Position numbers and translations under genes: made by a program
Source: Dehalococcoidia bacterium
Lineage (GTDB): Bacteria; Chloroflexota; Dehalococcoidia; Lucifugimonadales; UBA3495
NCBI GenBank assembly: GCA_022827095.1
Contig: JAJDTP010000021.1
Location: forward strand, 322,771 to 386,770
Direction: 5' to 3'
Length of the DNA stretch: 64,000 bases
In this document: positions 43,454-51,946 of the stretch, one piece after another
Layout of the letters: the number at the start of each line of letters is the position of its first letter
Position numbering within the stretch: position 1 is the stretch's first letter
Notes under the pieces: model-generated
Told to the model about the DNA's origin: nothing
What the model saw: only the letters and a program-made list of their open reading frames with translations
Databases searched by the model: none

Positions 43454-44365
43454 ATGGCTGCCATGATTATTGAAACCCGAATGCCCGACCGCATGCATCG
43501 CGGCAAAGTCCGCGACACCTACCAGCTCACGGACGATCTGCTGCTGATGGTCGCCACCGACCGGATCTCGGCCTTCGACGTGGTGCTGCCCAACGGGATC
43601 CCCGACAAGGGGGCAGCGCTGAACCGCATGTCCGCCTTCTGGTTCGGGCTGACGGACCACATCGTGCCCAACCACCTGGTGGCACTAGCCGACGGGCCGG
43701 ACGCTGCCGCGTACGCGGGGAACCCGGTCCTCACCCACCCGAGCTACTCGGAAGACGGCGTCGGCCGGCAGGCAATGATCGTCAAGAAGGCGGAGCGCAT
43801 CGACATTGAGTGCATCGTGCGCGGGTACATCACCGGCTCGGCCTGGGGCGAGTACCGCAGGCAAGGCACGGTGTCCGGCAAGCCCATGCCAACCGGCCTG
43901 GTCGAAGGCGATATGTTCCCGGAACCCCTCTTCACGCCGACCACAAAGGCGGAAGAAGGCCATGACGAGAACATGAGCGACGACGAGGTCCTGGCCATGG
44001 TGGGCAAGGACACGGCTCAAAAGCTGGCCGACATCAGCAAGGCGGTGTACCTGCACGCCCACGACTACGCGAAAGATCGGGGCATCGTGCTGGCGGACAC
44101 CAAGATGGAATTCGGCTTCCTGGACGGGGAGTTGATCTTGATCGACGAGCTGCTGACGCCCGACTCCAGCCGTTTCTGGGACGCCGAGGGATACGCGCCG
44201 GGGAAATCGCAGCCGAGCTACGACAAGCAGTTCGTGCGCGATTGGCTGACCGCCCAGGGCTGGAACCAGGAACCGCCGGCTCCGGAATTGCCCGATGACA
44301 TCGTGCAGCGGACCGCCGAGCTTTATCGCCAGGCCTACCAACGGCTCACCGGCGAAACGCTGTAA
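43454..44365 (+). CDS. purC: Phosphoribosylaminoimidazole-succinocarboxamide synthase
   Basis: A 303-residue SAICAR synthetase. RGKVRDTYQLTDDLLLMVAT, DRISAFDVVLPNGIPDKG, ECIVRGYITGSAWGEYRRQG and IVLADTKMEFGFLDGELILI are the conserved blocks; length fits the long bacterial/fungal form. ATG 43454, with a second ATG at 43463. It lies 35 bases after purB, whose partner reaction it precedes. Confidence 0.96.
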   Translation: MAAMIIETRMPDRMHRGKVRDTYQLTDDLLLMVATDRISAFDVVLPNGIPDKGAALNRMSAFWFGLTDHIVPNHLVALADGPDAAAYAGNPVLTHPSYSEDGVGRQAMIVKKAERIDIECIVRGYITGSAWGEYRRQGTVSGKPMPTGLVEGDMFPEPLFTPTTKAEEGHDENMSDDEVLAMVGKDTAQKLADISKAVYLHAHDYAKDRGIVLADTKMEFGFLDGELILIDELLTPDSSRFWDAEGYAPGKSQPSYDKQFVRDWLTAQGWNQEPPAPELPDDIVQRTAELYRQAYQRLTGETL

Positions 44366-44402
44366 GCGTCGTTAGCTAGCGGCTGCACCGCAAGGAACCG
44401 TA

Positions 44403-45158
44403 TTGCCTCCCTCCCGACATCGCCGACGGAGCGCCGCGCGGCGTTCCCAGCGGCGGACTCCACCAATAGCGACCGGCGGCGGTTTTCGCAGCCGTTGGCT
44501 GCTGTTTGCATTCGCCGCGATTGCCGGACTGTTCATCATCGCGCTGCTGGTTCCGGTGGTGCTGCCGGTCAATTTCGGCGGCGCCGGGCAGGGCAAGGCC
44601 AGCGAGTACGTGGAAGGAATCGGGATTGAGGCAGAGCTTGCACCGAGCGCAGCCCACTTTCCAGACAATCTGACCATCGCCGACGTTGTGCCGGAAGGCT
44701 ATCTGACAACGCCACCGACGTCCGGCCGACACTGGAACGGTTGGGTGCAATGCGGCTTTTACACGAACCCCGTGCCTGACGAACGCATCGTGCACAACAT
44801 GGAGCACGGGAACATTGTCGTCAGCTACAACCTGACCGACCAGGCACAGATCGACGAATTGCAAGACGCCTTCGACGGTATCGGCCTGACGAATGCCTGG
44901 GGGGTCGCCAGACCTTATAACCCGGGCGCCGTGGATACTGACGGCAATGAACTCTTTCCCGAGGGGACCATCGCACTCACTACTTGGGGCGTTATCGATA
45001 AGTGGAACGTGAGGGAAGTGGACGACGCTGATAATCATCGGATTATCGGTGTTGACAAAGACCGGATCGAGCAGTTCTTCGAGGCCTATTCCGGCAAGTT
45101 GGGGCCGGAGTTCCCCAACGGCGCCCCGTGCACGACCGGCGGCGTGATGAACCCGTAG
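44403..45158 (+). CDS. DUF3105 membrane-anchored protein
   Basis: A 251-residue protein with a basic N-terminus, one membrane segment (about 31-55, WLLFAFAAIAGLFIIALLVP) and an extracytoplasmic DUF3105 domain. PPTSGRHWNGWVQCGFYTNP and VHNMEHGNIVVSYNL are the hallmark motifs. DUF3105 function is unknown. TTG start after AAGGAA. It is followed by a paralogous lipoprotein gene, both inserted between purC and purS. Confidence 0.85.
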   Translation: MPPSRHRRRSAARRSQRRTPPIATGGGFRSRWLLFAFAAIAGLFIIALLVPVVLPVNFGGAGQGKASEYVEGIGIEAELAPSAAHFPDNLTIADVVPEGYLTTPPTSGRHWNGWVQCGFYTNPVPDERIVHNMEHGNIVVSYNLTDQAQIDELQDAFDGIGLTNAWGVARPYNPGAVDTDGNELFPEGTIALTTWGVIDKWNVREVDDADNHRIIGVDKDRIEQFFEAYSGKLGPEFPNGAPCTTGGVMNP

Positions 45159-45168
45159 GTGTTCCGCG

Positions 45169-45954
45169 GTGATGATCGCGCGGAGCGCGCTGGGAACCGC
45201 CGGTATCCTGGGATTGTTTCTGACGCTGCTGGGCTGCCAGCCGACGATGGAACCGGCGCCCACGCCGCAAGCGGAACCTCTGGCAATCGCTACGGCGACG
45301 CCTCTGCCCACCCCGACGCCCTTGCCCACACCCACGAACACCATCGCGCCACCCGGGGACGTACTCACGCCCACGTTGAGGCCCACGGAACCTCCGGTAA
45401 CGTTCGCGCCCGCCGCGACCTCTACCCCAACGCCGACGGAGGTCGCCGCCGCCATGGTGCCGCCCACCGACGGGCCGATCCGGGTCGAGGCCATGCCCAG
45501 CCGGGACCACTTCCCGCCGCAATTGAAGATCACCGACGTGATTCCCAGCGGCTACAGCACGGTGCCTCCCACCTCCGGTCGTCACTGGGGAGCCTGGAGC
45601 GATTGCGGATTTTACAACCACCCGTTACCGGACGAATTGCTGGTGCACAACCTGGAACACGGCAATATCATCGTAAGCTACAACCTGACCAGCGACGCCG
45701 AGGTCGCGGCGCTGAGAGCAGCCGTGGAGGCGATCCCGCTAGCTCGTGAATACGCCATCGTCCGTCGCTACCTGGCGATACCGGAAGGGATGGTGGCGTT
45801 GACGACCTGGGGCGTCCTGGACCGGATGGAAGGCGTGGACCCAGCGCGCATCGCCAAGTTTTTCGAGGACTACCCGGGGAACACCGGCCCAGAATTCGCC
45901 AACGGGCTGCCGTGTACCACCGGCATCGACATGACGCAATCGTCCGGCGGGTAG
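45169..45954 (+). CDS. DUF3105 lipoprotein
   Basis: A 261-residue lipoprotein. The lipobox LTLLGC gives Cys23 as the lipidation site, followed by a Thr-Pro-rich linker of about 70 residues and a DUF3105 domain with PPTSGRHWGAWSDCGFYNHP and VHNLEHGNIIVSYNL. It is paralogous to the preceding gene, 10 bases downstream: a tandem duplication with one copy on a membrane helix and one lipidated. GTG 45169 or ATG 45172. Confidence 0.85.
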   Translation: MMIARSALGTAGILGLFLTLLGCQPTMEPAPTPQAEPLAIATATPLPTPTPLPTPTNTIAPPGDVLTPTLRPTEPPVTFAPAATSTPTPTEVAAAMVPPTDGPIRVEAMPSRDHFPPQLKITDVIPSGYSTVPPTSGRHWGAWSDCGFYNHPLPDELLVHNLEHGNIIVSYNLTSDAEVAALRAAVEAIPLAREYAIVRRYLAIPEGMVALTTWGVLDRMEGVDPARIAKFFEDYPGNTGPEFANGLPCTTGIDMTQSSGG

Positions 45955-45988
45955 CCTCCGGGACGATCAGAGAGGCAGCGCAACCAGC

Positions 45989-46240
45989 ATGTTTTTGGCA
46001 AGGGTCTACGTGACCCTGAAACCCGCGGTGAACGACCCCCAGGGACTCACCGTGATGGGCGGTCTGCACAGCCTGGGCTACGAAACCGTGGAGGACGTCC
46101 GCATCGGCAAGTACCTGGAAATCCGGGTGGACACGGAGGACCAGGCTCAAGCGGAGAACGACGTGGCGGGCATGTGCGACCGGCTGCTGGCCAACCCCGT
46201 CATCGAGGATTACCGTTTCACGCTGGAACGCATCGAATAA
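45989..46240 (+). CDS. purS: Phosphoribosylformylglycinamidine synthase subunit PurS
   Basis: An 83-residue PurS that bridges PurL and PurQ in the FGAM synthase complex. ARVYVTLKPAVNDPQGLTVM, LGYETVEDVRIGKYLEI and LLANPVIEDYRFTLERIE match the family. purQ and purL normally follow but are not here: a hairpin closes the unit 4 bases later. It is the last gene of the purine cluster. Confidence 0.95.
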   Translation: MFLARVYVTLKPAVNDPQGLTVMGGLHSLGYETVEDVRIGKYLEIRVDTEDQAQAENDVAGMCDRLLANPVIEDYRFTLERIE

Positions 46241-46244
46241 GCGT

Positions 46245-46268
46245 TGGGGCGGACCTTGGTCCGCCCCA
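46245..46268. terminator. Hairpin between purS and the thioredoxin-like gene
   Basis: TGGGGCGGACC (46245-46255) and GGTCCGCCCCA (46258-46268) form an 11-bp stem with a 2-base loop, between convergent genes. There is no U tract on either side, so termination efficiency is uncertain. Confidence 0.55.
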
Positions 46269-46302
46269 GCCATTCCGCGAAACCCCGAGACGGGTCCTGG
46301 CG

Positions 46303-46887
46303 TCAGTGCAGGTGTTCCTGTATGAGCCCCACCAGTTCGTCCACAGTTGCTTTCTGCCAGTCGCCGGCTCGTGCCGAGGTTCGGGCGCGCCGCTGCCGGC
46401 CGAAGTCCTGGTCCGAGATATCCGGCTGTTCGGACCGTATCGCGGCTTCGATCTCGCCCTGCTCGCGGTTGGCGACCTCGGAGCGCTCGATCCAGTGACA
46501 GATGTACTCGTGCCCCTGGTCGTAAAAGACCGCGACGGGAATCGACATGTACAGCCCCTCTTTGAGGAACTCGTTCATGATGTCGTGGTTTTCGTCGCGG
46601 GGAAAGATTCGCAGCTCCAGCCCGGCTGCCTCGGCGACGCGGGCCAGTACGGGCAGTTCACGCACCACGTCCCCGCACCAGTCCTCGCCGATCACCATCA
46701 TGCGAGCGGGGCCGTTTGCCTGTGAAGCCAACTCCTGCAGCCTGGCGGTCTGCTCAGAGTCCAATGCCACGTTGGAATAATATTCTTCGATCCTGGCCTT
46801 GTTAACCTTGACCGTGTCCATGTACTGATCGTAGGTCATGCCCTGGGAGTAGCGCTCCGGGGTCACGACGCTGGCTTCCTGCACCAT
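46303..46887 (-). CDS. Thioredoxin-like fold protein (Thioredoxin_9 type)
   Basis: A 194-residue protein with IGEDWCGDVVRELPVLARVA, the WC-G-D motif of the thioredoxin_9 group, which has one Cys rather than a CxxC pair, followed by IPVAVFYDQGHEY, the cis-Pro region. A single active-site Cys makes thioredoxin-type disulfide exchange unlikely by itself. It is followed upstream by a small glutaredoxin-like gene on the same strand, suggesting a redox pair. Confidence 0.8.
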   Translation of the reverse strand: MVQEASVVTPERYSQGMTYDQYMDTVKVNKARIEEYYSNVALDSEQTARLQELASQANGPARMMVIGEDWCGDVVRELPVLARVAEAAGLELRIFPRDENHDIMNEFLKEGLYMSIPVAVFYDQGHEYICHWIERSEVANREQGEIEAAIRSEQPDISDQDFGRQRRARTSARAGDWQKATVDELVGLIQEHLH

Positions 46888-46974
46888 GATTGCACCTCTT
46901 GATTTCGACGATTCGGTTCCGGCGATTGCCGAGGGGATGGTTGGGGACAGGCCACCGGCCGGTCAGCCGATCTC

Positions 46975-47190
46975 TCAACCGCGCTGACCACGAAAACCCG
47001 TCTCCACTTTGCCATCGGGCCACACTATGATCGGAACGGCATCCCCATAGTCCAGAGCCTCGTCCAATGTGTCCTGGCTCTGGTCGACGCGGCGCTCCTC
47101 ATATTCAACGCCCTCACGTCGCCAGGCGGCGCGCAGCGAATCGCATGCGGGACACACTGTCAAGGTATACACGATGGGAATATCTGCCAT
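46975..47190 (-). CDS. Glutaredoxin-like protein
   Basis: A 71-residue protein with YTLTVCPACDSLRAAWRREG (CxxC at Cys13-Cys16), then VPIIVWPDGK with cis-Pro, the minimal glutaredoxin/thioredoxin fold. GAGG precedes the ATG. It is upstream of the thioredoxin-like gene, 87 bases apart, on the same strand. Confidence 0.85.
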   Translation of the reverse strand: MADIPIVYTLTVCPACDSLRAAWRREGVEYEERRVDQSQDTLDEALDYGDAVPIIVWPDGKVETGFRGQRG

Positions 47191-47252
47191 GATTGCCTCC
47201 CGTGTGGCGAGCCGACTATGGCGGCATTCTACAACTTTGCGTCGGTCGCTGC

Positions 47253-47258
47253 TATAAT
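47253..47258 (+). promoter_or_regulatory. -10 element for the ABM-domain gene
   Basis: TATAAT in the context GCTATAATCCCGG, 35 bases upstream of the start at 47293. No strong -35. Confidence 0.5.
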
Positions 47259-47292
47259 CCCGGTCGAATCACTGCCATCCAAGGAGACGACA

Positions 47293-47622
47293 ATGATCGC
47301 GCTGATTGTGGAAATCAATATCAAACCCGGCTTCAAGGACCAGTTCATGGCCTCCATGCTGGGCGACGCCAGGGGTTCCAACAACGATGAGCCGGGATGC
47401 CTGCGCTTCGACGTCCTGCAGGACAACGAGGACGAGAACAAGATCCACCTGTTCGAGGTGTATGAGGACGAAGCCGCGGTCGAAGCGCACCGGAACGCTC
47501 CCCACTTCATCAAGTGGCGGGAAGAATGCGCCGACTGGTTCGCCACGGAGAACATCCGCAAGATCGCCACGCCGGTTTATCCGGTACCGGAGAAGTGGGA
47601 AAAGCGACCTCCGGCGGACTGA
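47293..47622 (+). CDS. Antibiotic biosynthesis monooxygenase (ABM) family protein
   Basis: A 109-residue dimeric alpha/beta barrel domain of the ABM type. LIVEINIKPGFKDQFMASM, GSNNDEPGCLRFDVLQDNED and HLFEVYEDEAAVEAHRNAPH followed by FIKWREE match the family. Substrate unknown. AAGGAGACGACA lies immediately before ATG 47293. It has its own promoter and terminator. Confidence 0.82.
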   Translation: MIALIVEINIKPGFKDQFMASMLGDARGSNNDEPGCLRFDVLQDNEDENKIHLFEVYEDEAAVEAHRNAPHFIKWREECADWFATENIRKIATPVYPVPEKWEKRPPAD

Positions 47623-47643
47623 GCCGGAGCACCCAGGCAAATG

Positions 47644-47678
47644 AAACGGGGCAGGTGTTCAGCCTGCCCCGTTTGGTT
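47644..47678. terminator. Bidirectional terminator between the ABM gene and the class-III aminotransferase
   Basis: AAACGGGGCAGG (47644-47655) pairs with CCTGCCCCGTTT (47663-47674), 12 bp with a 7-base loop; T-rich on the right and A-rich on the left, so it can serve both convergent genes. Confidence 0.85.
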
Positions 47679-47692
47679 TCTGTGGCTATGGG

Positions 47693-49018
47693 CTAATCGA
47701 CCTGGCGCTGCAGGACCCGCTTGAATGCGCGCACGAACGCGTCGATCTCGACCTCGCCCAGTTCGGTGGACACCGCGCCGACCAGGTTGGGCGCCAGCAG
47801 GAACCCTTCGTTCAGCATCCCGATGAACACTCGGCCGGCCAGCGCCTTGTCCGTCGCGGCGATGTCGCGATAATTGTGGAGCGGACCGCTGCCAAAGTGA
47901 ATGCCGAAGAGGGAACCGGCTCCCGTGACTACGACGGGCTGCTCCAGCTCGGCGCAGACCTGGCGAATACCCTGTTTCAGCATCTCAGTGAGTTCGGCGA
48001 GGCGGCGGTACACGGTCGGAGTCAGCTCGTTGAGCGTGGCGACGCCGGCGGCCATGCTGATGGGATTGGCATTGAAGGTGCCGCCGTGGGCGATGGCGGC
48101 ACCATTGACTGGGCTGTACTGCGCCATCACGTCTGATCGGCCACCGAACGCGCCCACCGCGAAGCCGCCGCCGATGATCTTGCCCAGGGCGGTCATGTCG
48201 GGCGTGACACCGTAGTATTCCTGGGCGCCGCCAGGCGCGACGCGGAAGCTGATCACCTCGTCGAATATGAGCAGCGCCCCGCTGTCATCGGCGAAGTCGC
48301 GCAGCATTGACAGGTACGCGGGATCGGCGGGCAGCATACCCACGGAGCCCATGACCGGCTCGACGATTACCGCGGCCAACTCATCGCGATGCTCCTCCAG
48401 GATGTTTCGGGCCACTTCGACGTCGTTGTACGGGACGATAACGGCCTGGTCCAGAACACCGTCGGCAAGGCCGGCACTGGACGCGACGGGTTCGGGGTGG
48501 TCGTAGGCGCCGCCGCTGGCCGGGTCGATGCGCAGGCTGACCAGGACGGCGTCATGGGTGCCGTGATAACCGCCTTCCACCTTGGCAAACTTGCTACGCC
48601 CGGTGAACGCGCGGGCGGCGCGTAGCGTATTCAGCGTAGCCTCGGTTCCGGAGTTGGTGAAACGCACCTGATCGAAGCAGGGGATGCGCTCACACAACAG
48701 CTTAGCGAGTTCGACCTGGTGGCGGTTGGGCGAGTTGTACGCCAGGCCCAACTCCATCTGCTGCCGCGCGGCGTCGAGAACGGGAGCGGGTCCGTGGCCC
48801 AGGATCATGGTGGTCATCGTATTGATGAAATCGAGACGCTCGACCCCATCGGCATCCGTGACCACCGCTCCCTGGGCGGATTCGGTAAAGATCGGGTACG
48901 GGTTCCAGAAGATGGAATGCCGGCTATCGCCGTCAGGCAAGTACCGGCAGGCTTCTTCCCAAATGCTTCGGGATTTTGGAGTGATTTCGAGGTAGCGGGT
49001 TATCTCATCGTAAGGCAC
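47693..49018 (-). CDS. Class III aminotransferase, glutamate-1-semialdehyde aminomutase-like
   Basis: A 441-residue PLP enzyme. RFTNSGTEATLNTLRAARAF, KVEGGYHGTHDAVL, LLIFDEVISFRVAPGG and the PLP Lys segment LGKIIGGGFAVGAFGGRSDV are the family blocks. It is close to HemL, which makes 5-aminolevulinate for tetrapyrroles, but the genome context gives no heme genes, so the exact amine exchange is open. GTG 49018 with GGAG upstream. Confidence 0.82.
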   Translation of the reverse strand: MPYDEITRYLEITPKSRSIWEEACRYLPDGDSRHSIFWNPYPIFTESAQGAVVTDADGVERLDFINTMTTMILGHGPAPVLDAARQQMELGLAYNSPNRHQVELAKLLCERIPCFDQVRFTNSGTEATLNTLRAARAFTGRSKFAKVEGGYHGTHDAVLVSLRIDPASGGAYDHPEPVASSAGLADGVLDQAVIVPYNDVEVARNILEEHRDELAAVIVEPVMGSVGMLPADPAYLSMLRDFADDSGALLIFDEVISFRVAPGGAQEYYGVTPDMTALGKIIGGGFAVGAFGGRSDVMAQYSPVNGAAIAHGGTFNANPISMAAGVATLNELTPTVYRRLAELTEMLKQGIRQVCAELEQPVVVTGAGSLFGIHFGSGPLHNYRDIAATDKALAGRVFIGMLNEGFLLAPNLVGAVSTELGEVEIDAFVRAFKRVLQRQVD

Positions 49019-49107
49019 AGCACAACTCCGGGAAACTCCATTGTCTTGATCCAAGAATAGCAAATCGCACGCTAGACCGGTGCGCGCGAGCTGACCGACA
49101 CTCAAGC

Positions 49108-49162
49108 AAAAGCCGGCCGACTTGACCGCACACTGCGATCATCGCAGCGTAGGCCAGCCGGC
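49108..49162 (-). terminator. Possible terminator after the MFS transporter gene
   Basis: Read leftward, GCCGGC (49162-49157) pairs with GCCGGC (49117-49112) around an inner CTGCGAT/ATCGCAG hairpin, followed by TTTT. The long interrupted stem makes this a weaker call. Confidence 0.4.
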
Positions 49163-49181
49163 GGCGAGACCGGGGGCGCCG

Positions 49182-50588
49182 CTAATTGTCCCCACCGGCG
49201 GGGCTGGCCGCAGCGGCTACCGGGCGGGCCTCACCGCGGAAGTAGATCCCGCGCCAGAAGCCGCTGCCCACAACTGTGCCGACGACCACCAGGGTGAATG
49301 CGGCGCCGGCCACCGCCATCACCATGCCGGGCGACCAGAAGTCCGCCAGCCTACCGTACAGCAGGTTGGCGAACGCCATGCTTCCGCCGACGTGCATGGA
49401 ATACACCGAGGAGACACGGCCGCGGATTTCGTCCGGAACAACCGACTGGATAATGGTGTGGGTGATAGTCATGAATCCGGAGGTGCCCAGCCCCATCATT
49501 ATGGCGGCGAACATGGAAACGCCGGTCTGCGCGGACAGGCCCAAGCCGATAGGCGTCAGGCTGCTGGTGAAGCCCAGAAACAGGAACACCCGACCACGCG
49601 TCATGTGGCTCACGATACCGCCGACGAAGATCGACGATAGCAACGCTCCAATCCCCAAGGCGGACATCAACGCGTAGACATCGTTCTCGTCGAACGTGAT
49701 CCCGTCGGGTGAAAGCTTTTCGAGGGCCAGGGGCGGCAGCATCGATTCGAATGACATCACCAGAACGCAGTGGGCGAGCGCCATCAGGATGATGCCGAAC
49801 ACCAGCGGCGTGCTGTAAGAGTACGCGAACCCGGCGGCCGTGTTGGCCCAGAAGCTGCGCCGGCGGTCGATTCGGCCGGTAGATACGGTTCGAATGCTGA
49901 GCGCGGCCGCCAGTGCAACCAAATAGAAGACCGCGCAGGCCCAGAACACGATCGCAGAAGAGCCGATGGTCAATGCCAGGTTTTGAACGGTGAACGCCAC
50001 GCCGCCGCCGCCGAACAGCACGCTGCTGCCCACGGTGGCGGAGACTGCCAACAGGATCGCGGGACCGACAGCGCGCGAACCCTGTTGCATCGCTTCATTA
50101 AGGGCGACGGCGTTGGGCAAGCGCTCCCGGTCCACCAGGTTCGGCGTCAATGCCTGGGCGGCGGTCTGCTGGGTGGCACGCAGGGTTCCGTTGACGATTG
50201 CCAGCAGCAACACGTACCAGGGGTTGTCGACGCCCACCATCACCAGGATGGCCATGATCGCCGCCTGGGTGAGCTGCAGGGCGTAAACCCACTGCAGCAA
50301 AGTCTTGCGCGTCATCTTGTCGGCAAGGTAGCCGATGAATGGCGTCGCAAAGAAACGGGGCGACATGGCGGCGAAAGTAATAAGGCCGACCCAGAGGCCC
50401 CAGGTTCCCTGCAGTTCGGGGATGCTGTAGACCCAGGCGCCGCGGGCGACGATCAGCGCCCACGCGCCGCTCCCGCTGGACAGGGACGCCACGGCCAGGA
50501 AACGGAAATCGCGGAAAACCAGGGCCGCGAGAAAGCGATAGGCTTTTTGCTGGAAGAAGTTGCGCTGCGGGGCGGGAGTCGTGGCCAT
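49182..50588 (-). CDS. MFS transporter
   Basis: A 468-residue, 12-helix major facilitator. GYLADKMTRKTLLQW is the loop 2-3 signature, followed by helices through about residue 440; the N-terminal half has GSGAWALIVARGAWVYSI as in the DHA3/enterobactin-exporter group. Substrate unknown. Start ATG with CAGGAG 8 bases upstream, behind a TATAAT about 145 bases away. Confidence 0.88.
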   Translation of the reverse strand: MATTPAPQRNFFQQKAYRFLAALVFRDFRFLAVASLSSGSGAWALIVARGAWVYSIPELQGTWGLWVGLITFAAMSPRFFATPFIGYLADKMTRKTLLQWVYALQLTQAAIMAILVMVGVDNPWYVLLLAIVNGTLRATQQTAAQALTPNLVDRERLPNAVALNEAMQQGSRAVGPAILLAVSATVGSSVLFGGGGVAFTVQNLALTIGSSAIVFWACAVFYLVALAAALSIRTVSTGRIDRRRSFWANTAAGFAYSYSTPLVFGIILMALAHCVLVMSFESMLPPLALEKLSPDGITFDENDVYALMSALGIGALLSSIFVGGIVSHMTRGRVFLFLGFTSSLTPIGLGLSAQTGVSMFAAIMMGLGTSGFMTITHTIIQSVVPDEIRGRVSSVYSMHVGGSMAFANLLYGRLADFWSPGMVMAVAGAAFTLVVVGTVVGSGFWRGIYFRGEARPVAAAASPAGGDN

Positions 50589-50730
50589 TTCGGAACTCCT
50601 GCTTGCGACCTGGACCGGGTCTGACGACCGACATGATCCGGCTAGGTGCGCAAGTCAGGAACCGCCTGACATCCGCCGCCAAACGTGCTGATGCCGTCGT
50701 TACCAGTGGTTAACTTGGGATAATTGCCGC

Positions 50731-50736
50731 ATTATA
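50731..50736 (-). promoter_or_regulatory. -10 element upstream of the MFS gene
   Basis: Read leftward the context is GCTATAATGCGGC with a perfect TATAAT, about 145 bases before the MFS start. The intervening stretch holds no other feature that I can support. Confidence 0.4.
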
Positions 50737-50868
50737 GCGCACGGCAATCGGGGGTCAAATTGCGTCTGGCCAGCGCCGGCGTGGCCGGCCGCCGTGCCGT
50801 AGTGCACGGGCGGGGGACGTGCGGGCACAGCCAGCGGAGCAAACCGGCCCGGGGCGCGATCCGGGGAG

Positions 50869-51129
50869 TCAGTGGCCCTGCTGGTGTAAGCGAACCCGAG
50901 AGATCAGGAAAAGCTCGTCGCCATCGCGCTGAATGCCGAACTCGGCAAACTCAGGGGCGGCCGGCAGGTGTTCCCGGATAGTGAACAGCATGCTGTCGCG
51001 CAGGGCTGTCAACTGCGGCGAGGAAACCTCGATGCGATCCCGGCGAATGGCCGATTGAACCCGCTCCCGGGCTACCTGCCGCGGGTTGCCATGGCCGCGA
51101 TTTCGATTTTTGCGCAGGAAATCAAACAT
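50869..51129 (-). CDS. minE: Cell division topological specificity factor MinE
   Basis: An 86-residue protein. VARERVQSAIRRDRIEVSSP followed by QLTALRDSMLFTIREHL matches the anti-MinCD and topological parts of MinE, and FDFLRKNRNRG is the membrane-targeting N-terminus. ATG 51129 overlaps the minD stop by 8 bases. It displaces MinC from MinD and drives the oscillation that places the septum. Confidence 0.88.
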   Translation of the reverse strand: MFDFLRKNRNRGHGNPRQVARERVQSAIRRDRIEVSSPQLTALRDSMLFTIREHLPAAPEFAEFGIQRDGDELFLISRVRLHQQGH

Positions 51130-51946
51130 GGGCGGAAGCCTTGCGGTTAATGCCCATGATGTTGCGCACCTTGTCCATGATGGATGTGGGAGTCTCATCA
51201 ACCGGATCAATCAACGTCAGGTGTTCGCCGTCGATGCGGGCGGCGACACGAACGAACTCGCGTCCGGAAGGCGACTGAGAGTCGTACACAACGGGTGTCC
51301 CATTGTTGGTCGAGGTGATGACGCGATCATCGGCCGGAACCAGGCCGATGGCGTCCACCGCCAGCATTTCGAGGACGTCCGAGGCGTCCATCATGTTGCC
51401 CTGGCGGACCATCGCCGGGTTGATGCGATTGATGATCAGTCGAATCTCGCGGATGTCCGCCGCCTGGAGCAGTCCAATCACCCGGTCGGCGTCTCGGATG
51501 GCCGAAACCTCAGGAGTTGTAACGACCAGGGCTTCACGGGCGGCGGCGATGGCATTGCGGAAACCCTGCTCGATACCAGCAGGGCAATCGACGATGACAT
51601 AGTCGAAGTCGTCCTCGAGCCGCTTGCAGAGGCCGACGAGTTGCTGCGTGGTGATGCAATCCTTATCGCGCGTCTGCGCCGCTGCTATCAAGTACAGGTC
51701 GCCGGCGTGTTTGTCGCGGATCAGAGCCTGTTCGAGGCGGCAGCGCCCTTCAACTACGTCCACCAAGTCATACACGATGCGATTCTCGAGCCCCATCACC
51801 ACGTCGAGATTGCGCAGTCCAATGTCGGTGTCGATGACGACGACGCGGTTGGAACGGAGGGCCAAAGCGGTCCCCACATTGGCGGTTGCGGTAGTCTTTC
51901 CCACGCCCCCCTTTCCAGAAGTCATGACGATGGTCTTACCGCTCAT
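51122..51946 (-). CDS. minD: Septum site-determining ATPase MinD
   Basis: A 274-residue deviant Walker-A ATPase. TSGKGGVGKTTATANVGTAL is the P-loop, DTDIGLRNLDVVMGLENRIV the switch region, DCPAGIEQGF and TTPEVSAIRDADRVIGLLQA follow; the basic C-terminus IMDKVRNIMGINRKASAHV is an amphipathic membrane-targeting helix. Overlaps minC by 11 bases and minE by 8, so all three are coupled. Confidence 0.96.
   Translation of the reverse strand: MSGKTIVMTSGKGGVGKTTATANVGTALALRSNRVVVIDTDIGLRNLDVVMGLENRIVYDLVDVVEGRCRLEQALIRDKHAGDLYLIAAAQTRDKDCITTQQLVGLCKRLEDDFDYVIVDCPAGIEQGFRNAIAAAREALVVTTPEVSAIRDADRVIGLLQAADIREIRLIINRINPAMVRQGNMMDASDVLEMLAVDAIGLVPADDRVITSTNNGTPVVYDSQSPSGREFVRVAARIDGEHLTLIDPVDETPTSIMDKVRNIMGINRKASAHV

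Noticed and set aside
50589-50868. A possible small gene between the MFS and minE genes
   Set aside because: No frame there has a good ribosome site or family likeness; only a -10 element for the MFS gene was supported.
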